A stretch of DNA of 64,000 nt from Pseudarthrobacter sp. NIBRBAC000502770 (lineage in GTDB: Bacteria; Actinomycetota; Actinomycetes; Actinomycetales; Micrococcaceae), in assembly GCF_006517815.1 (NCBI RefSeq), contig NZ_CP041198.1, positions 930,001-994,000 of the forward strand, read 5' to 3'. Shown here piece after piece: positions 1-8,787 of the stretch. The position numbers and the translations under genes were made by a program. Position 1 is the first letter of the stretch, and every line of letters begins with the position of its first letter. The notes beneath the pieces were generated by a model. The model was given only the letters and a program-made list of their open reading frames with translations, had not been told where the DNA came from and did not search any database.

Positions 1-2
1 AG

Positions 3-1391
3 GACTGGGCCATCACCCTCTTCGGCACTGCGGACAAGGCCGCGCTCCTGGCGGGCATGGGGCTGGCCATTGCCGCTCTGGCGGCCGTGGCCGGGGTCCT
101 GGAGCTCCGCCGCCGATGGGCCGGTGCCTCCGTGATGGGGATTTTCGGGCTGGCGGGACTGGCTGCGGTCCTCACACGGGCCCAGGCGACCCCTTTGGCC
201 CCCATGCTGCCGGTCCTGGCCGCGGCAGCCGCCGTCGTGCTGTTGCGGTTCCTGGTCCGGCGGCTGCAGTCGTGGGAAGGCTCCGCCCCGGGGAAGGCAG
301 GGCCCGGAGGAACCGCCGGTTCCCGCCGCGGCTTCCTCCAGGCTCTCGCCGCCACCTCAGCCGCCTCAGCCCTGGGGGGAGTGCTCGCGGGATTCTGGCG
401 CGGAGCCGCCATCGCCGCCACCGAAGCCAGGGCACGGATCACCCTGCCGGCCCCTGCGTCAGCGGCACCGCCCATTCCGGCGGACGCAGAGGCGGGCGTA
501 CCCGGGATGCCGCCGCTGGTCACCCCCAACCCTGGGTTCTACCGGATCGACACTGCCCTGGCTGTTCCCACGGTCAACCCGGAGACCTGGGTCCTGAAAG
601 TCACCGGAATGGTGGCCCGGGAAGTCCAGCTCTCCTTCGCCGACCTCCTGGGGAAGCCCCTGGTGGAACGCCACATGACCATTGCCTGCGTCTCCAACGG
701 AGTGGGCGGCGACCTGATCGGAAACGCCCGCTGGCTCGGCTGGCCGGTCCGCGAACTGCTGGCCCTGGCTGTTCCCCACCAGGGGGCCGACATGGTCCTC
801 TCCCGCAGTGCCGATGGCTGGACTGCCGGAACGCCACTGGAGGCCCTAACCGACGGCGGCAGGGACGCGCTCCTTGCCGTAGGCATGAACGGCGAACCGC
901 TGCCGCTGGAGCACGGATTCCCGGTACGCCTGGTGGTCCCCGGCCTCTACGGGTATGTGTCGGCCACCAAGTGGGTTACTGAACTCAAGGTCACCAGGTT
1001 CGCCGACGACGCCGGGTACTGGACGCCGCGGGGCTGGTCGGCGCGCGGTCCCATCAAGACGTCGTCGCGCATCGACGTACCCCGCAGCGGGCGTCCGGTC
1101 AGTGCCGGAACCGTACTCCTGGCGGGCGTTGCCTGGGCCCAGCACACCGGCATCCAAAAGGTGGAACTGCGGGTCAACCGGGGGCCGTGGCGGGAAGCCG
1201 AGCTGGCGCCGGGCATCTCCATAGACACCTGGTACCAGTGGACGCTGGCGGTCAGCCTGGTCCCGGGGCAGTATGAGGTCCAGGTCCGCGCCACCGATCT
1301 CAACGGTGTGGCCCAGGATGAGACTGAGCGGCCTCCCGCGCCGGACGGAGCCACGGGATTCCACACCGTTAGAGTGGACTTGAAATCCTGA
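3..1391 (+). CDS. Sulfite-oxidase-like molybdopterin oxidoreductase, membrane-anchored (5' partial)
   Basis: The reading frame is open to the window edge, so the true start lies upstream. The visible part has three hydrophobic segments, then a Tat-like RRGFLQ motif and an Ala-rich stretch near visible residue 115, which suggests an exported catalytic domain tethered to the membrane. The sulfite oxidase fold follows: MTIACVSN holds the conserved Cys that would ligand molybdenum in this family, followed by WLGWPVRELL and the VPGLYGYVSATKWV region. The C-terminal part from about visible residue 345 looks like the Ig-like Mo-co dimerisation domain (PVSAGTVLLAGVAWA). The substrate cannot be told from sequence. 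It lies 23 bp before moeA, so it heads a set of molybdenum cofactor genes that probably serve it. Confidence 0.85.
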   Translation, partial: DWAITLFGTADKAALLAGMGLAIAALAAVAGVLELRRRWAGASVMGIFGLAGLAAVLTRAQATPLAPMLPVLAAAAAVVLLRFLVRRLQSWEGSAPGKAGPGGTAGSRRGFLQALAATSAASALGGVLAGFWRGAAIAATEARARITLPAPASAAPPIPADAEAGVPGMPPLVTPNPGFYRIDTALAVPTVNPETWVLKVTGMVAREVQLSFADLLGKPLVERHMTIACVSNGVGGDLIGNARWLGWPVRELLALAVPHQGADMVLSRSADGWTAGTPLEALTDGGRDALLAVGMNGEPLPLEHGFPVRLVVPGLYGYVSATKWVTELKVTRFADDAGYWTPRGWSARGPIKTSSRIDVPRSGRPVSAGTVLLAGVAWAQHTGIQKVELRVNRGPWREAELAPGISIDTWYQWTLAVSLVPGQYEVQVRATDLNGVAQDETERPPAPDGATGFHTVRVDLKS

Positions 1392-1414
1392 CGGCCGCGA
1401 CCAAAGGCGTACCC

Positions 1415-2659
1415 ATGACCAGCCACCCCCACGGCAAAGCAGGCCCGGCCCACCACGCCCGCTCCGTTGCCGAGCATCTGGCGGCGGTCACGGACCTCCT
1501 GGGCCGGCTGGCGGCAGAGTCCCGCGCGGAAGTCCTCCCCCTGTCCGGTGCGCTCGGCCGGGCACTGGTGCACGGCTTACTGGCGCCCATCAGCCTTCCC
1601 CCATTCGACAACTCCCAAATGGACGGGTACGCCGTCCGCTCAGTGGACATTTCCGACGACGGAGCTGACCTGCGCATCATGCCCCCGGTTCCCGCCGGGT
1701 CCAGCCCCCAGCCGCTGCGGCCCGGGACCGCGGCGCCCATCATGACCGGTGCCATGATCCCGGCGGGGGCGGACGCCGTCGTCCCCATCGAAAAGGCGGT
1801 GCCTGACCACTTCCGCACGGAGGGCAGCGATGGGCTGGTGAAGCTGCCCGCAACCGTTCCGGGGACCTACGTGCGTACCGCCGGCAGCGACATTGCGGCG
1901 GGGGAGCGGGCCATGGCCGCCAGGACGTGCCTGGGACCGGCGCAGCTGGGACTTCTCGCAGCCCTCGGTATGGCTGAGGTGGAGGTGTACCGGGCAGTGA
2001 CTGTCCTGCTCGTCACCACCGGGGACGAGGTAGTCCAACCGGGACAACCACTGCCGCAGGGCAAGATCTACGACTCCAACGGAACCCTCCTGGAAGCGGC
2101 CATGAAACAGGCTGGACTCAACGTCCGGCGCACCGGCATCTCCACCGACAATCCCGCCGAACTCCAGGCCCTGCTGCGGACCGCCGGCCATGACGTGGAC
2201 CTGATCGTGACCACGGGCGGGGTCAGCAAGGGCGCGTACGAGGTGGTGCGCCAGGCCATGGCGGACCAGCCCGCCGAGTTCCTGCACGTGGCCATGCAGC
2301 CGGGCGGACCCCAAGGGATAGGACTGTTCGACGGCGTCCCCTTCCTGGGGTTTCCCGGCAACCCGGTCAGCTGCCTGGTGTCCTTCGAGATGTTCCTCCG
2401 CCCCGCCCTGTCGGGACTGCTCGGGTCGCCGGCGGCCAGGCAGCCGCTGCGCGGCCGCCTGGCCCAGCCCTTGGAGTCACCCGGGCACAAGCACCAGGTC
2501 CGGCGGGGAAGCCTGCAGCCTGACGGGACCGTGCAGCTGGAGGGCGGCGAGGGCTCGCACCTGATGCACGCGCTCGCGGGATCGAACTGCCTGGTCCACG
2601 TCCCCGTTGGCGTAACGGAGCTCGCCGCCGGCGACGAGGTGGAAGTATGGATGCTGTGA
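1415..2659 (+). CDS. moeA: Molybdopterin molybdenumtransferase MoeA
   Basis: A 414-residue protein of normal MoeA length. MoeA inserts molybdate into adenylated molybdopterin in the cytoplasm. Visible family motifs are the N-terminal [13 protein letters not shown] segment, the [15 protein letters not shown] stretch, [27 protein letters not shown] and the FPGNPVS loop of the MoeA catalytic domain, followed by the C-terminal beta domain. The ATG at 1415 has an AAAGG-like Shine-Dalgarno. The 3' end overlaps moaC by a few bases, so translation is probably coupled through the moeA-moaC-mogA-moaE run. Confidence 0.95.
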   Translation: MTSHPHGKAGPAHHARSVAEHLAAVTDLLGRLAAESRAEVLPLSGALGRALVHGLLAPISLPPFDNSQMDGYAVRSVDISDDGADLRIMPPVPAGSSPQPLRPGTAAPIMTGAMIPAGADAVVPIEKAVPDHFRTEGSDGLVKLPATVPGTYVRTAGSDIAAGERAMAARTCLGPAQLGLLAALGMAEVEVYRAVTVLLVTTGDEVVQPGQPLPQGKIYDSNGTLLEAAMKQAGLNVRRTGISTDNPAELQALLRTAGHDVDLIVTTGGVSKGAYEVVRQAMADQPAEFLHVAMQPGGPQGIGLFDGVPFLGFPGNPVSCLVSFEMFLRPALSGLLGSPAARQPLRGRLAQPLESPGHKHQVRRGSLQPDGTVQLEGGEGSHLMHALAGSNCLVHVPVGVTELAAGDEVEVWML

Positions 2660-3138
2660 ACGCAGAACAGACCCCCGCGCTGACGCACCTGCGCCAGGAC
2701 GGCAGCGCCCAGATGGTGGATGTTTCCGCCAAGGCAGAAACAACCCGCGAGGCCACGGCCACCGCTACGGTCCGGACCACACCGGAGGTGATGCGGCTCC
2801 TGGGCACCGGCGGCCTCCCCAAGGGGGATGCCTTGGCCGTTGCGCGCGTGGCAGGCATCATGGCCGCCAAGAAGACCCCGGACCTGATTCCGCTGTGCCA
2901 TCCGCTCCCGCTGTCCAAGGTGACGGTCGATTTCGACCTTGGCCTGGACGCCGTCGCCATCAGCTCCACCGTCAAGACACGGGGCGTCACCGGAGTGGAA
3001 ATGGAGGCCCTGACAGCGGCGTCCGTGGCTGCGCTGAGCGTCTACGACATGATCAAGGCCGTGGACAAACATGCCGTCCTCACGGACATCAAGGTGCTGG
3101 CCAAGAGCGGCGGCAAGAGCGGAGACTGGGCCCTGTGA
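2647..3138 (+). CDS. moaC: Cyclic pyranopterin monophosphate synthase MoaC
   Basis: MoaC converts the 3',8-cyclic GTP intermediate made by MoaA into cyclic pyranopterin monophosphate. The 163-residue length is normal. Diagnostic motifs are [14 protein letters not shown] near the N terminus, [16 protein letters not shown] in the middle, [14 protein letters not shown] and the C-terminal KAVDK segment. Two starts are possible: ATG 2647, or GTG 2656, which would form a 4-bp GTGA overlap with the moeA stop. The same GTGA arrangement occurs at the next junction, so the GTG is a serious alternative. moaA is not in the window. Confidence 0.95.
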   Translation: MDAVNAEQTPALTHLRQDGSAQMVDVSAKAETTREATATATVRTTPEVMRLLGTGGLPKGDALAVARVAGIMAAKKTPDLIPLCHPLPLSKVTVDFDLGLDAVAISSTVKTRGVTGVEMEALTAASVAALSVYDMIKAVDKHAVLTDIKVLAKSGGKSGDWAL

Positions 3139-3665
3139 CTACCCCCAACACCCTTCGGGTTCCCGAACCGCACCGGCATGGCGACGTCCAGGGACGGAAA
3201 GCCGGCGTCGTCATCGCCTCCACCCGCGCCGCCGCCGGCATCTACGACGACGAAACCGGGCCCGTGATCACCGACTGGCTCACCGAACACGGCTTTGACG
3301 TGTTTCCCGCCATGGTGGTCCCCGACGGCGACCCCGCGGGCGCAGCCATCCGCGCGCTCCTTACCCAGCACCCCGCCGTCGTCATCACCAGCGGCGGCAC
3401 CGGCCTCAGCCCCGACGACCGGACTCCAGACGTCACCCTGCCGCTGCTGGACCGGGAAATCCCCGGAATCATGGAGGCCATCCGGCGGGCCGGAGCCGCC
3501 AAAACCCCGCTTGCTGCCCTGAGCCGGGGGTATGCCGGCGCCGCAGGGCGGACCTTCATCGTGAACCTGCCCGGCTCCCCGAAGGGCGTCATGGACGGAC
3601 TGGGCGTCCTGGACCCGCTCATCGGGCATCTGTGCGACCAGCTGGAGGGCGGACATGGGCACTGA
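3135..3665 (+). CDS. mog: Molybdopterin adenylyltransferase, MogA/MoaB family
   Basis: Adenylates molybdopterin before MoeA inserts molybdenum. The family core is clear: [14 protein letters not shown] at the start of the Rossmann-like domain, [18 protein letters not shown] (the conserved GGTG loop with the downstream acidic residues) and the C-terminal [13 protein letters not shown]. The frame stays open far upstream, but GTG 3135 forms a GTGA overlap with the moaC stop and leaves a 176-residue protein of normal size, so it is preferred. The 3' end overlaps moaE by 11 bp. Confidence 0.92.
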   Translation: MTTPNTLRVPEPHRHGDVQGRKAGVVIASTRAAAGIYDDETGPVITDWLTEHGFDVFPAMVVPDGDPAGAAIRALLTQHPAVVITSGGTGLSPDDRTPDVTLPLLDREIPGIMEAIRRAGAAKTPLAALSRGYAGAAGRTFIVNLPGSPKGVMDGLGVLDPLIGHLCDQLEGGHGH

Positions 3666-4119
3666 AGCATTCGAAGTAGTCAGCGCGGTCCTGAGCGCTG
3701 AGCCCATCTCGGTGGACCAGGCGATTGCCGCTGTGGAAAGCGATACAGCCGGTGCCGTGGTCAGCTTCAGCGGCGTGGTGCGCAACCACGACGGCGGCAA
3801 GGCCGTCAATCGCCTCAGCTACAGTGCGCACCCCACGGCGCACCAGGTCATGGCAGACGTCGTCGGGCGCCTGGTTGCCGAGCAGAACGCCAAAGCAGGT
3901 GCCGGGCCCGGACAGCCCGTCCGGATCTGGGCGGCGCACCGGATCGGCATGCTGGAGATTGGGGACCCGGCCCTGGTGTGCGCCGTGTCCGCAGCCCACC
4001 GCGGGCAGGCGTTCGCCGTCTGCTCCGAGCTGGTGGACCGCATCAAGGAACAGGTACCTATCTGGAAGGAACAATTCTTCACTGACGGCACCGTGGAATG
4101 GGTCGGCGCAGGCAGCTGA
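3655..4119 (+). CDS. moaE: Molybdopterin synthase catalytic subunit MoaE
   Basis: Large subunit of molybdopterin synthase; with MoaD thiocarboxylate it adds the dithiolene sulfurs. Motifs seen: GAVVSFSGVVRNHDGGKAV near the N terminus, AHRIGMLEIGDPALVCAVSA with HRGQAF, then VDRIKEQVPIWKEQFF, whose lysines sit at the active site in known MoaE proteins. At 154 residues the length is normal. moaD is not recognisable in the window and must be encoded elsewhere. This is the last gene of the overlapping molybdenum cofactor run. Confidence 0.95.
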   Translation: MGTEAFEVVSAVLSAEPISVDQAIAAVESDTAGAVVSFSGVVRNHDGGKAVNRLSYSAHPTAHQVMADVVGRLVAEQNAKAGAGPGQPVRIWAAHRIGMLEIGDPALVCAVSAAHRGQAFAVCSELVDRIKEQVPIWKEQFFTDGTVEWVGAGS

Positions 4120-4197
4120 TGCGGCACTGTCCGGAGCGCCCCCGGGACTGCGAGGTAACGCACGCCGCCCGGTTCCTGCGCGCGCAGGTCCCGCCGG

Positions 4198-4210
4198 TAG
4201 GGTTAACGGC
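4198..4210 (+). promoter_or_regulatory. Putative leaderless promoter of dapB
   Basis: TAGGGT at 4198-4203 followed by exactly 7 nt and the dapB ATG. This places the expected transcription start on or next to the A of the start codon. There is no Shine-Dalgarno in the 7-nt gap. No strong -35 was seen. Confidence 0.5.
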
Positions 4211-4981
4211 ATGACCGAACAACACTCCGTTCCCAAGCTGGTGGCCGTCCTGGGCGCCAACGGACGCATGGGCGCCGAGGCCGTCAAAGCCGTCGACGCC
4301 GCGCCCGACATGAAGCTCGTCGCAGCCCTGGGACGGGGTGACTCGCTGGAGCAGCTGGCCGCCTCGGGCGCCCAGTATGTGGTGGACCTGACGGTTCCCG
4401 AAAGCACCGAAGCCAACGTCCGCTTCGCCGTCGAGCACGGCATCCACACCGTGGTGGGCACCACCGGCTGGGACGCGGGACGCTTGTCAGACCTGGAGTC
4501 TTTGCTGGCAGCGCACCCGGGCACCGGTGTCCTCATTGCGCCCAACTTCGCCCTGGGCTCGGTCCTGGCCTCGGCCTTCGCAGCGAAGGCATCGAAGTAC
4601 TTTGAATCGGTGGAGATCATCGAACTGCACCACCCGGACAAGGTCGACGCCCCGTCCGGCACCGCTGTCCGCACCGCCCAGCTGATCGCCGCCGAGCGCG
4701 CGGCGGCGCAGGTTCCGCAAAGCCCGGATGCCACCACCAGCGAGCGTGCCGGGGCCCGCGGCTGCGAGGTGGACGGCGTCCGCGTCCACAGCGTCCGGCT
4801 CCGCGGCCTGGTGGCGCACCAGGAGGTGCTCCTGGGTGGTCCGGGGGAGCAGCTGACCCTTCGCCATGATTCCTTCGACCGCGCCTCGTTCATGCCCGGC
4901 GTGCTCCTGGGCGTGCGCAACGTTGCGGCGCACCCGGGCCTGACGGTGGGCCTGGATGGATACCTGGACCTGGGACTTTAG
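4211..4981 (+). CDS. dapB: 4-hydroxy-tetrahydrodipicolinate reductase DapB
   Basis: Reduces the DapA product with NAD(P)H on the way to diaminopimelate and lysine. The nucleotide-binding motif GANGRMG lies at residues 15-21; GTTGW and the family signature HHPDKVDAPSGTA (about residue 140) follow; the C-terminal GVLLGVRNVA is typical. The ATG at 4211 is chosen because the -10-like TAGGGT ends 7 nt before it and the protein (256 residues) then matches the family. The longer upstream frame has no family resemblance. dapA (about 8.8 kb) and dapF (about 21.5 kb) are close by but in separate transcription units. Confidence 0.95.
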   Translation: MTEQHSVPKLVAVLGANGRMGAEAVKAVDAAPDMKLVAALGRGDSLEQLAASGAQYVVDLTVPESTEANVRFAVEHGIHTVVGTTGWDAGRLSDLESLLAAHPGTGVLIAPNFALGSVLASAFAAKASKYFESVEIIELHHPDKVDAPSGTAVRTAQLIAAERAAAQVPQSPDATTSERAGARGCEVDGVRVHSVRLRGLVAHQEVLLGGPGEQLTLRHDSFDRASFMPGVLLGVRNVAAHPGLTVGLDGYLDLGL

Positions 4982-4984
4982 GCC

Positions 4985-5458
4985 ATGAATGGTCTCCTGG
5001 CCGGCTTCCGGAAAAACCGCACCAAGATTTGGGTGGGTGCGGTCACCCTCCTGCTGGTCTTCTACCTGGTGGTCTCCTTCCAGCGTTCGCTCCTGCTCCT
5101 GACGGACAGCAACCTGACAGCCAAGGCCATCGGCGCCGCCTACCTGGTGCTGCCCGTTGTGGGCGCCTGGGCCCTGATCCGGGAGCTCATGTTCGGCGCC
5201 CGCACCGAGCAGATGGCCAAAGTCCTGGAAGCCGAAGGCGGGCTGCCCGTCGATGAGCTCCCACGCACGCCCGGAGGCCGGATCGTTCGGGCCGCAGCAG
5301 ACGCGGAGTTCGAAAAGTACCGGGCCGAAGCCGAAGCCGCCCCCAACGACTGGCGTTCCTGGTTCCGCCTCAGCTGCGCCTACGACGCCGCCGGCGACCG
5401 CAAACGTGCGCGGGCGTCCATGCGTGACGCCGTGAAGCTCTTTACCGCCGCCTCCTGA
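4985..5458 (+). CDS. Conserved small membrane protein, function unknown
   Basis: A 157-residue protein starting 3 bp after the dapB stop, so probably co-transcribed with it. Two hydrophobic helices are visible, about residues 16-38 (VTLLLVFYLVVSF) and 45-66, followed by a hydrophilic C-terminal half. The tail (APNDWRSWFRLSCAYDAAGDRKRARASMRDAVKLF) resembles a single tetratricopeptide-like helix pair. I do not recognise a named family. A membrane-anchored scaffold or assembly role is possible but unsupported. Confidence 0.75.
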   Translation: MNGLLAGFRKNRTKIWVGAVTLLLVFYLVVSFQRSLLLLTDSNLTAKAIGAAYLVLPVVGAWALIRELMFGARTEQMAKVLEAEGGLPVDELPRTPGGRIVRAAADAEFEKYRAEAEAAPNDWRSWFRLSCAYDAAGDRKRARASMRDAVKLFTAAS

Positions 5459-5784
5459 TCCACCGCCGGCGCCGGCCCGGCCCCAGCCTCGCGGTGGCGC
5501 TGCGGGTAACTGCGATGGGCATTTCTGCCCATCGCAGTCCGCCTCCGCCCGCGGTAGGTTTATTTAGTAAATACTCTTTAGCTTTGGGGGAAAGCATGAG
5601 GCTGGCCGTATCTGTGCCACGGTTCCGGCTCTTCGGAACCGAAGGCAGGGCCCCCGCCCCTCAACCCCACCACTTCGCTCCTCCACGCCGTGCCGCCCGA
5701 GGCTTCCTGACGCCGCGCGCAGTTACTCCTGGGCCCAGCCGCGCCCTGCGTGCCGCACCGCACCCTTGACCAGAAGGACCATCA
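5459..5784. other. Intergenic region with a strong hairpin and an AT-rich palindrome
   Basis: This 326-bp gap holds a 13-bp perfect inverted repeat with a TTTC loop at 5509-5538, then an AT-rich island with the 13-nt palindrome TATTTAGTAAATA at 5561-5573, and a GGTTCCG/CGGAACC hairpin at 5621-5640. A 57-codon frame from ATG 5596 to 5769 follows a GGGGGAAA stretch, but its product (rich in Arg, Pro and Ala) looks non-coding. The region probably holds the terminator of the upstream unit and the promoter of the TM2 gene. Confidence 0.5.
5509..5538. terminator. Stem-loop downstream of the dapB unit
   Basis: ACTGCGATGGGCA and its exact reverse complement flank a 4-nt TTTC loop. There is no T tract after the stem, so it may be a T-less terminator or a protein or RNA recognition site. 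Confidence 0.45.
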
Positions 5785-6756
5785 ATGAGCCACCCAAATT
5801 TCCCGCAGCCGCCCCACAACGGACCGGCCGCTCCACCCATTCCGCCGGCACCATCCACCTACGGCGGACGGCCCAATTTCCAGGGGCAGTTTCCTGCAGG
5901 TCCGCAGGGGGAATACCAGCCCGGGCCCCACGGCAACGCTTTCTACTCCGGCGGCCCCGGAAAGTCCTTCATCACCACCTGGATCCTGTCCCTGCTGCTG
6001 GGAACATTTGGTGCGGACCGCTTCTACCTGGGCAAGACCGGCTCGGGTGTCGCCAAGCTCTTGACCGCCGGTGGCCTGGGCATCTGGGCCCTCGTTGACC
6101 TGATCATGACCTTGACGGGGAACACCAGGGACAAGGAAGGCCGCCCGCTGGAGGGCTACCCGGAGAACAAGAAGAAGGCCTGGATCATCACCGGCATCCT
6201 CTGGCTGGTGAGTATCATCACCGCTATCCTGCTGACCCTCGTGTCCCTTGCAGTGGCCGGCGCCGCCCTTGAGAAGCGGACGATCCCAGGAGCGCCCGAT
6301 GTTCCGTCGGCCTCACAGGCCGCCCCGGCGCCGTCCACCGGATCCGCCCCACCCAGTGGATCGGCTGCCGGCGCGAACTCCTTCGTGGCCACCGCCTCGG
6401 AAGGAAATACCGTCAAGGTCAGCGTCCTCGACTCCATCTACACCACGGAAATTCCGGGCATGACGTACCTGCAGCCCAAGAATGGCGGATTCCTGGCCGT
6501 CAAGGTCTCCTGGGAGACGCTGACCGGGAGCAGCTTCGCCAGCCCCTCGAACTTCATGGTCTTCGACGCTGACGGCAAGGAGGGCGAACTGGTTTACCTC
6601 GATGACGGCATGGGCGCCCTGCCCACCGATGAGGTGGGTGCCGGCGATCTCCGCCAGGGCGTCATCGCGTTCGATGTGAAGAAGGGCCCGGTCCAGGTTG
6701 TCCTCAACGATGACTTCGGCGACAAGGCGGCCGCCTTCACGCTGACGCCGCAATAG
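5785..6756 (+). CDS. TM2-domain protein with C-terminal DUF4352-like domain
   Basis: Residues 1-55 are Pro/Gly/Gln-rich. A TM2 domain follows: KSFITTWILSLLLGTFGADRFYLGK, a second helix around TAGGLGIWALVDLIMTL, then a further strong helix near residues 133-155 (IITGILWLVSIITAILL). After a Pro/Ser/Ala linker, the last 125 residues look like a DUF4352/telokin-type extracytoplasmic beta domain (FLAVKVSWETL... NFMVFDADGKEG... GVIAFDV). AAGGA lies 11 nt before the ATG. Family members are mostly uncharacterised; a surface-exposed domain on a membrane anchor is the reasonable reading. Confidence 0.8.
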   Translation: MSHPNFPQPPHNGPAAPPIPPAPSTYGGRPNFQGQFPAGPQGEYQPGPHGNAFYSGGPGKSFITTWILSLLLGTFGADRFYLGKTGSGVAKLLTAGGLGIWALVDLIMTLTGNTRDKEGRPLEGYPENKKKAWIITGILWLVSIITAILLTLVSLAVAGAALEKRTIPGAPDVPSASQAAPAPSTGSAPPSGSAAGANSFVATASEGNTVKVSVLDSIYTTEIPGMTYLQPKNGGFLAVKVSWETLTGSSFASPSNFMVFDADGKEGELVYLDDGMGALPTDEVGAGDLRQGVIAFDVKKGPVQVVLNDDFGDKAAAFTLTPQ

Positions 6757-6779
6757 CAGGCGGCCCCGGCGCCGGAACC

Positions 6780-6810
6780 GGACCCGCGCCCCCACCCGGG
6801 GCGCGGGTCC
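6780..6810. terminator. Terminator after the TM2-domain gene
   Basis: A perfect 13-bp stem (GGACCCGCGCCCC with its complement) and a 5-nt loop, followed by TTTCATT. It lies between two convergent genes and may stop transcription from both sides. Confidence 0.75.
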
Positions 6811-6845
6811 TTTCATTCCGGCCGGCGCTTTGGGCAGCGGGAGGG

Positions 6846-8081
6846 TCAGGAAAGGGCCTTGAAGCCTCCGCGGCCCACAAGCGAGGCCGTATGGCCTACC
6901 CACTCCAGCGGGCCGCGCCACCGCAGCCGGGCGAAAACGATGCCGATCGTGACGGCGGTGGCCGCCTGGGCGAAGAACATCCCGTCCTCGGTCCAGCCGG
7001 CGGGAAGGGGCTTCAGGTAAAACCCGGAGACAACCCAGACGTGGACGGTGTAGAGAGTCAACGTCATGGCGCCGGCCCCGCGCAACGGCAGCAGCAGGTC
7101 CAGGTCCACCCACTCCGCGAGGCGCTCCAGGAGCAGACAGGCGCCGATGACGGCAGCGGCCACCGCCGAGGTATGCAGCAGGTCAAGCGGGGTTCCCGAG
7201 TGCGGTGCCGCTGACGCCAGCCACCACCAGGAACCCTCCTGCTGGATGCCTGTCAGGTTGACCTGCAGGACGCTGCCCAACGGGTACCCCGGAGCGTTGA
7301 GGAACTGCTCCAGCGCTGCACGGCCGCCCCAGTCTTCCATGGCCGCCGTACCCAGGGCCTTGGCCGCCACGGCCACCACGGTTCCGCTTACCAGCAGCAG
7401 CACCGGGGTGACTGCCTTGGGGAGCACCAGGCGGCCTATCACCAGTCCCACCAGCAGGTAGGACAGCCATTGGAACACGGGGTAGTAGCCGGTGAGGAAG
7501 ACATCCGCGAGCAGCCGTGTTGGCGTAGCCAGGTCATCCCAGGCGGGGTTGTGGCCCAGGTTCAGCGGGGGTTCGGGGGCCAGCAGCCATGGCCGCAGGA
7601 GGTACGCCAGCACCGGCGACGCAAGGATCCATCCCGCGGCCCACGCGCACAGCGGCTTCACCCCGAGCCCCAGGAAAGGCAGGATACACAGGAACAGCAC
7701 GGCGTAGTGCACCAGGATGATGGCCACATTCACTTCGAGTCCGCCCAGGGTAAGTCCGACGGCGGCAACCACCAGGGCGCGCAGTGCCACGCCGCGCCGG
7801 GCGGCGGAGAGTTGGGCACCCTCGAGCGGCGTGTTCTTCCCGGTGGACAGGGCGAGCCCCACGCCCGCCAGCACGGCGAAGAGGGCAGCAGCGCGGCCGG
7901 AGAAGGTGAGGCCGATCCAGGTCGGCGTGAGGTTTGCATTCGATTCGAAGGTGGGCAGCAGGTGGGTGGCCATCATGCCCAGCAGGGCCACGCCCCGCGC
8001 AGCGTCGATGCCCCGAAGACGCCCCGGTTGCCGGCTTCCAGTGGCCTTGCGGGACCGGGTGGCCGCGGATCGGGACGTCAT
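6846..8081 (-). CDS. DUF418/DUF1624-like multi-spanning membrane protein
   Basis: A 411-residue, very hydrophobic protein with about ten predicted helices. The N terminus after a basic leader reads RGIDAARGVALLGMMATHLLPTF, the signature of the heparan-alpha-glucosaminide N-acetyltransferase/DUF418 group of membrane acyltransferase-like proteins, with a second helix FSGRAAALFAVLAGVGLAL. C-terminal helices include GAGAMTLTLYTVHVWVV, also typical. The substrate is unknown; surface sugar or lipid modification is the usual guess for the family. It is transcribed alone, convergent with the TM2 gene. Confidence 0.75.
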   Translation of the reverse strand: MTSRSAATRSRKATGSRQPGRLRGIDAARGVALLGMMATHLLPTFESNANLTPTWIGLTFSGRAAALFAVLAGVGLALSTGKNTPLEGAQLSAARRGVALRALVVAAVGLTLGGLEVNVAIILVHYAVLFLCILPFLGLGVKPLCAWAAGWILASPVLAYLLRPWLLAPEPPLNLGHNPAWDDLATPTRLLADVFLTGYYPVFQWLSYLLVGLVIGRLVLPKAVTPVLLLVSGTVVAVAAKALGTAAMEDWGGRAALEQFLNAPGYPLGSVLQVNLTGIQQEGSWWWLASAAPHSGTPLDLLHTSAVAAAVIGACLLLERLAEWVDLDLLLPLRGAGAMTLTLYTVHVWVVSGFYLKPLPAGWTEDGMFFAQAATAVTIGIVFARLRWRGPLEWVGHTASLVGRGGFKALS

Positions 8082-8210
8082 GACCAGATCGTCTCACATG
8101 CGCCGCCGGCGCAGCTTGTCACAGCACGGCAGGACCGGCCCCGGGCCCTGAAAGGCCGGACCGTCCGGGCAGCCACGCACCATCCAGAGGATACCTGGAC
8201 ATCCTTGTTT

Positions 8211-8226
8211 TCGAATATATGTTCGA
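8211..8226. promoter_or_regulatory. LexA (SOS) box upstream of the DUF222 gene
   Basis: TCGAATATATGTTCGA matches the actinobacterial LexA operator and is the most symmetrical copy in this window. It lies just upstream of the -10-like TATCAT (8228-8233), so LexA binding would block this promoter. Confidence 0.85.
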
Positions 8227-8240
8227 ATATCATGGCAGCC

Positions 8241-8729
8241 ATGGAGATCAGACCAGCAGGAATCCCCGCACCCCGGGAGCAGGGGCGCCAGCAGCACGGA
8301 CCCGGGCGGGCTGGGGCAGCGCGTCCTGGGAACCAGCCGGCGGACAATCCGCAGTCCGCCGGCAAGCCGCGCCGGATTGGCCCCGCCACCCAGTCGGCGG
8401 TGGATAGCGGCTCCGGCGGTGGGCCCCTGAGGGCGATGAGTCCGGGAGTGGTGGATTACCTGTTCCGCCAGCTTGTTTCCGGCCGGCCGGCGGAGGACGT
8501 GGCATGGGAACGGGAGGGCATCAGCCTGGCTGCCCAGCCCGAAGGGGCGGAACTGGCCCGCCGGCTTGCTGAAACGGACCTTGATGCGCTGACGCCTACG
8601 GAGTTGTTCCACTATGTGCGCGCGGCGCAGCGTCTCGCGGCATGGGCAGAGGGCCTGCGCCAAACCGCCGTCGGCCGCTATTGCCATGCCGGAGCGGACG
8701 CACCGCGGCCGGACCGGCGCGGTATTTGA
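8241..8729 (+). CDS. Short DUF222 (13E12-type) protein, SOS-controlled
   Basis: The C-terminal half (VVDYLFRQLVSGRPAEDVAWE..., DLDALTPTELFHYVRAAQRLAAWAEGLRQTAVGRY) matches the N-terminal DUF222 region of actinobacterial HNH endonuclease/13E12 proteins. Complete members run to about 400-550 residues with a C-terminal HNH nuclease; this one stops at 162 and has no HNH motif. The N-terminal 65 residues are low-complexity. ATG 8241 is chosen because TATCAT ends 7 nt before it; ATG 8232 in the same frame would put the start almost inside the LexA box. It may be a remnant or a stand-alone short form. Some Mycobacterium tuberculosis 13E12 genes are reported to be LexA-regulated. Confidence 0.6.
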   Translation: MEIRPAGIPAPREQGRQQHGPGRAGAARPGNQPADNPQSAGKPRRIGPATQSAVDSGSGGGPLRAMSPGVVDYLFRQLVSGRPAEDVAWEREGISLAAQPEGAELARRLAETDLDALTPTELFHYVRAAQRLAAWAEGLRQTAVGRYCHAGADAPRPDRRGI

Positions 8730-8774
8730 CGCTCGTCACGCCCGTGGCATTGTCCTAACCAGCCGGGGACAGGG

Positions 8775-8787
8775 TAACGTTTTTTCC
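8775..8787 (+). promoter_or_regulatory. Putative leaderless promoter of dapA
   Basis: TAACGT at 8775-8780, then 7 nt (T-rich), then the dapA ATG. TTGTCC at 8750-8755 is a possible -35 with a long 19-nt spacer. Confidence 0.5.

Noticed and set aside
5494..5769. A 91-codon plus-strand frame upstream of the TM2 gene
   Set aside because: Arg/Pro/Ala-rich product with no family pattern; it runs through the hairpin and palindrome and looks non-coding.
7470..8240. The upstream part of the long frame ending at 8729
   Set aside because: It is antisense to the DUF418-like gene; only the part after the LexA box resembles a real protein.
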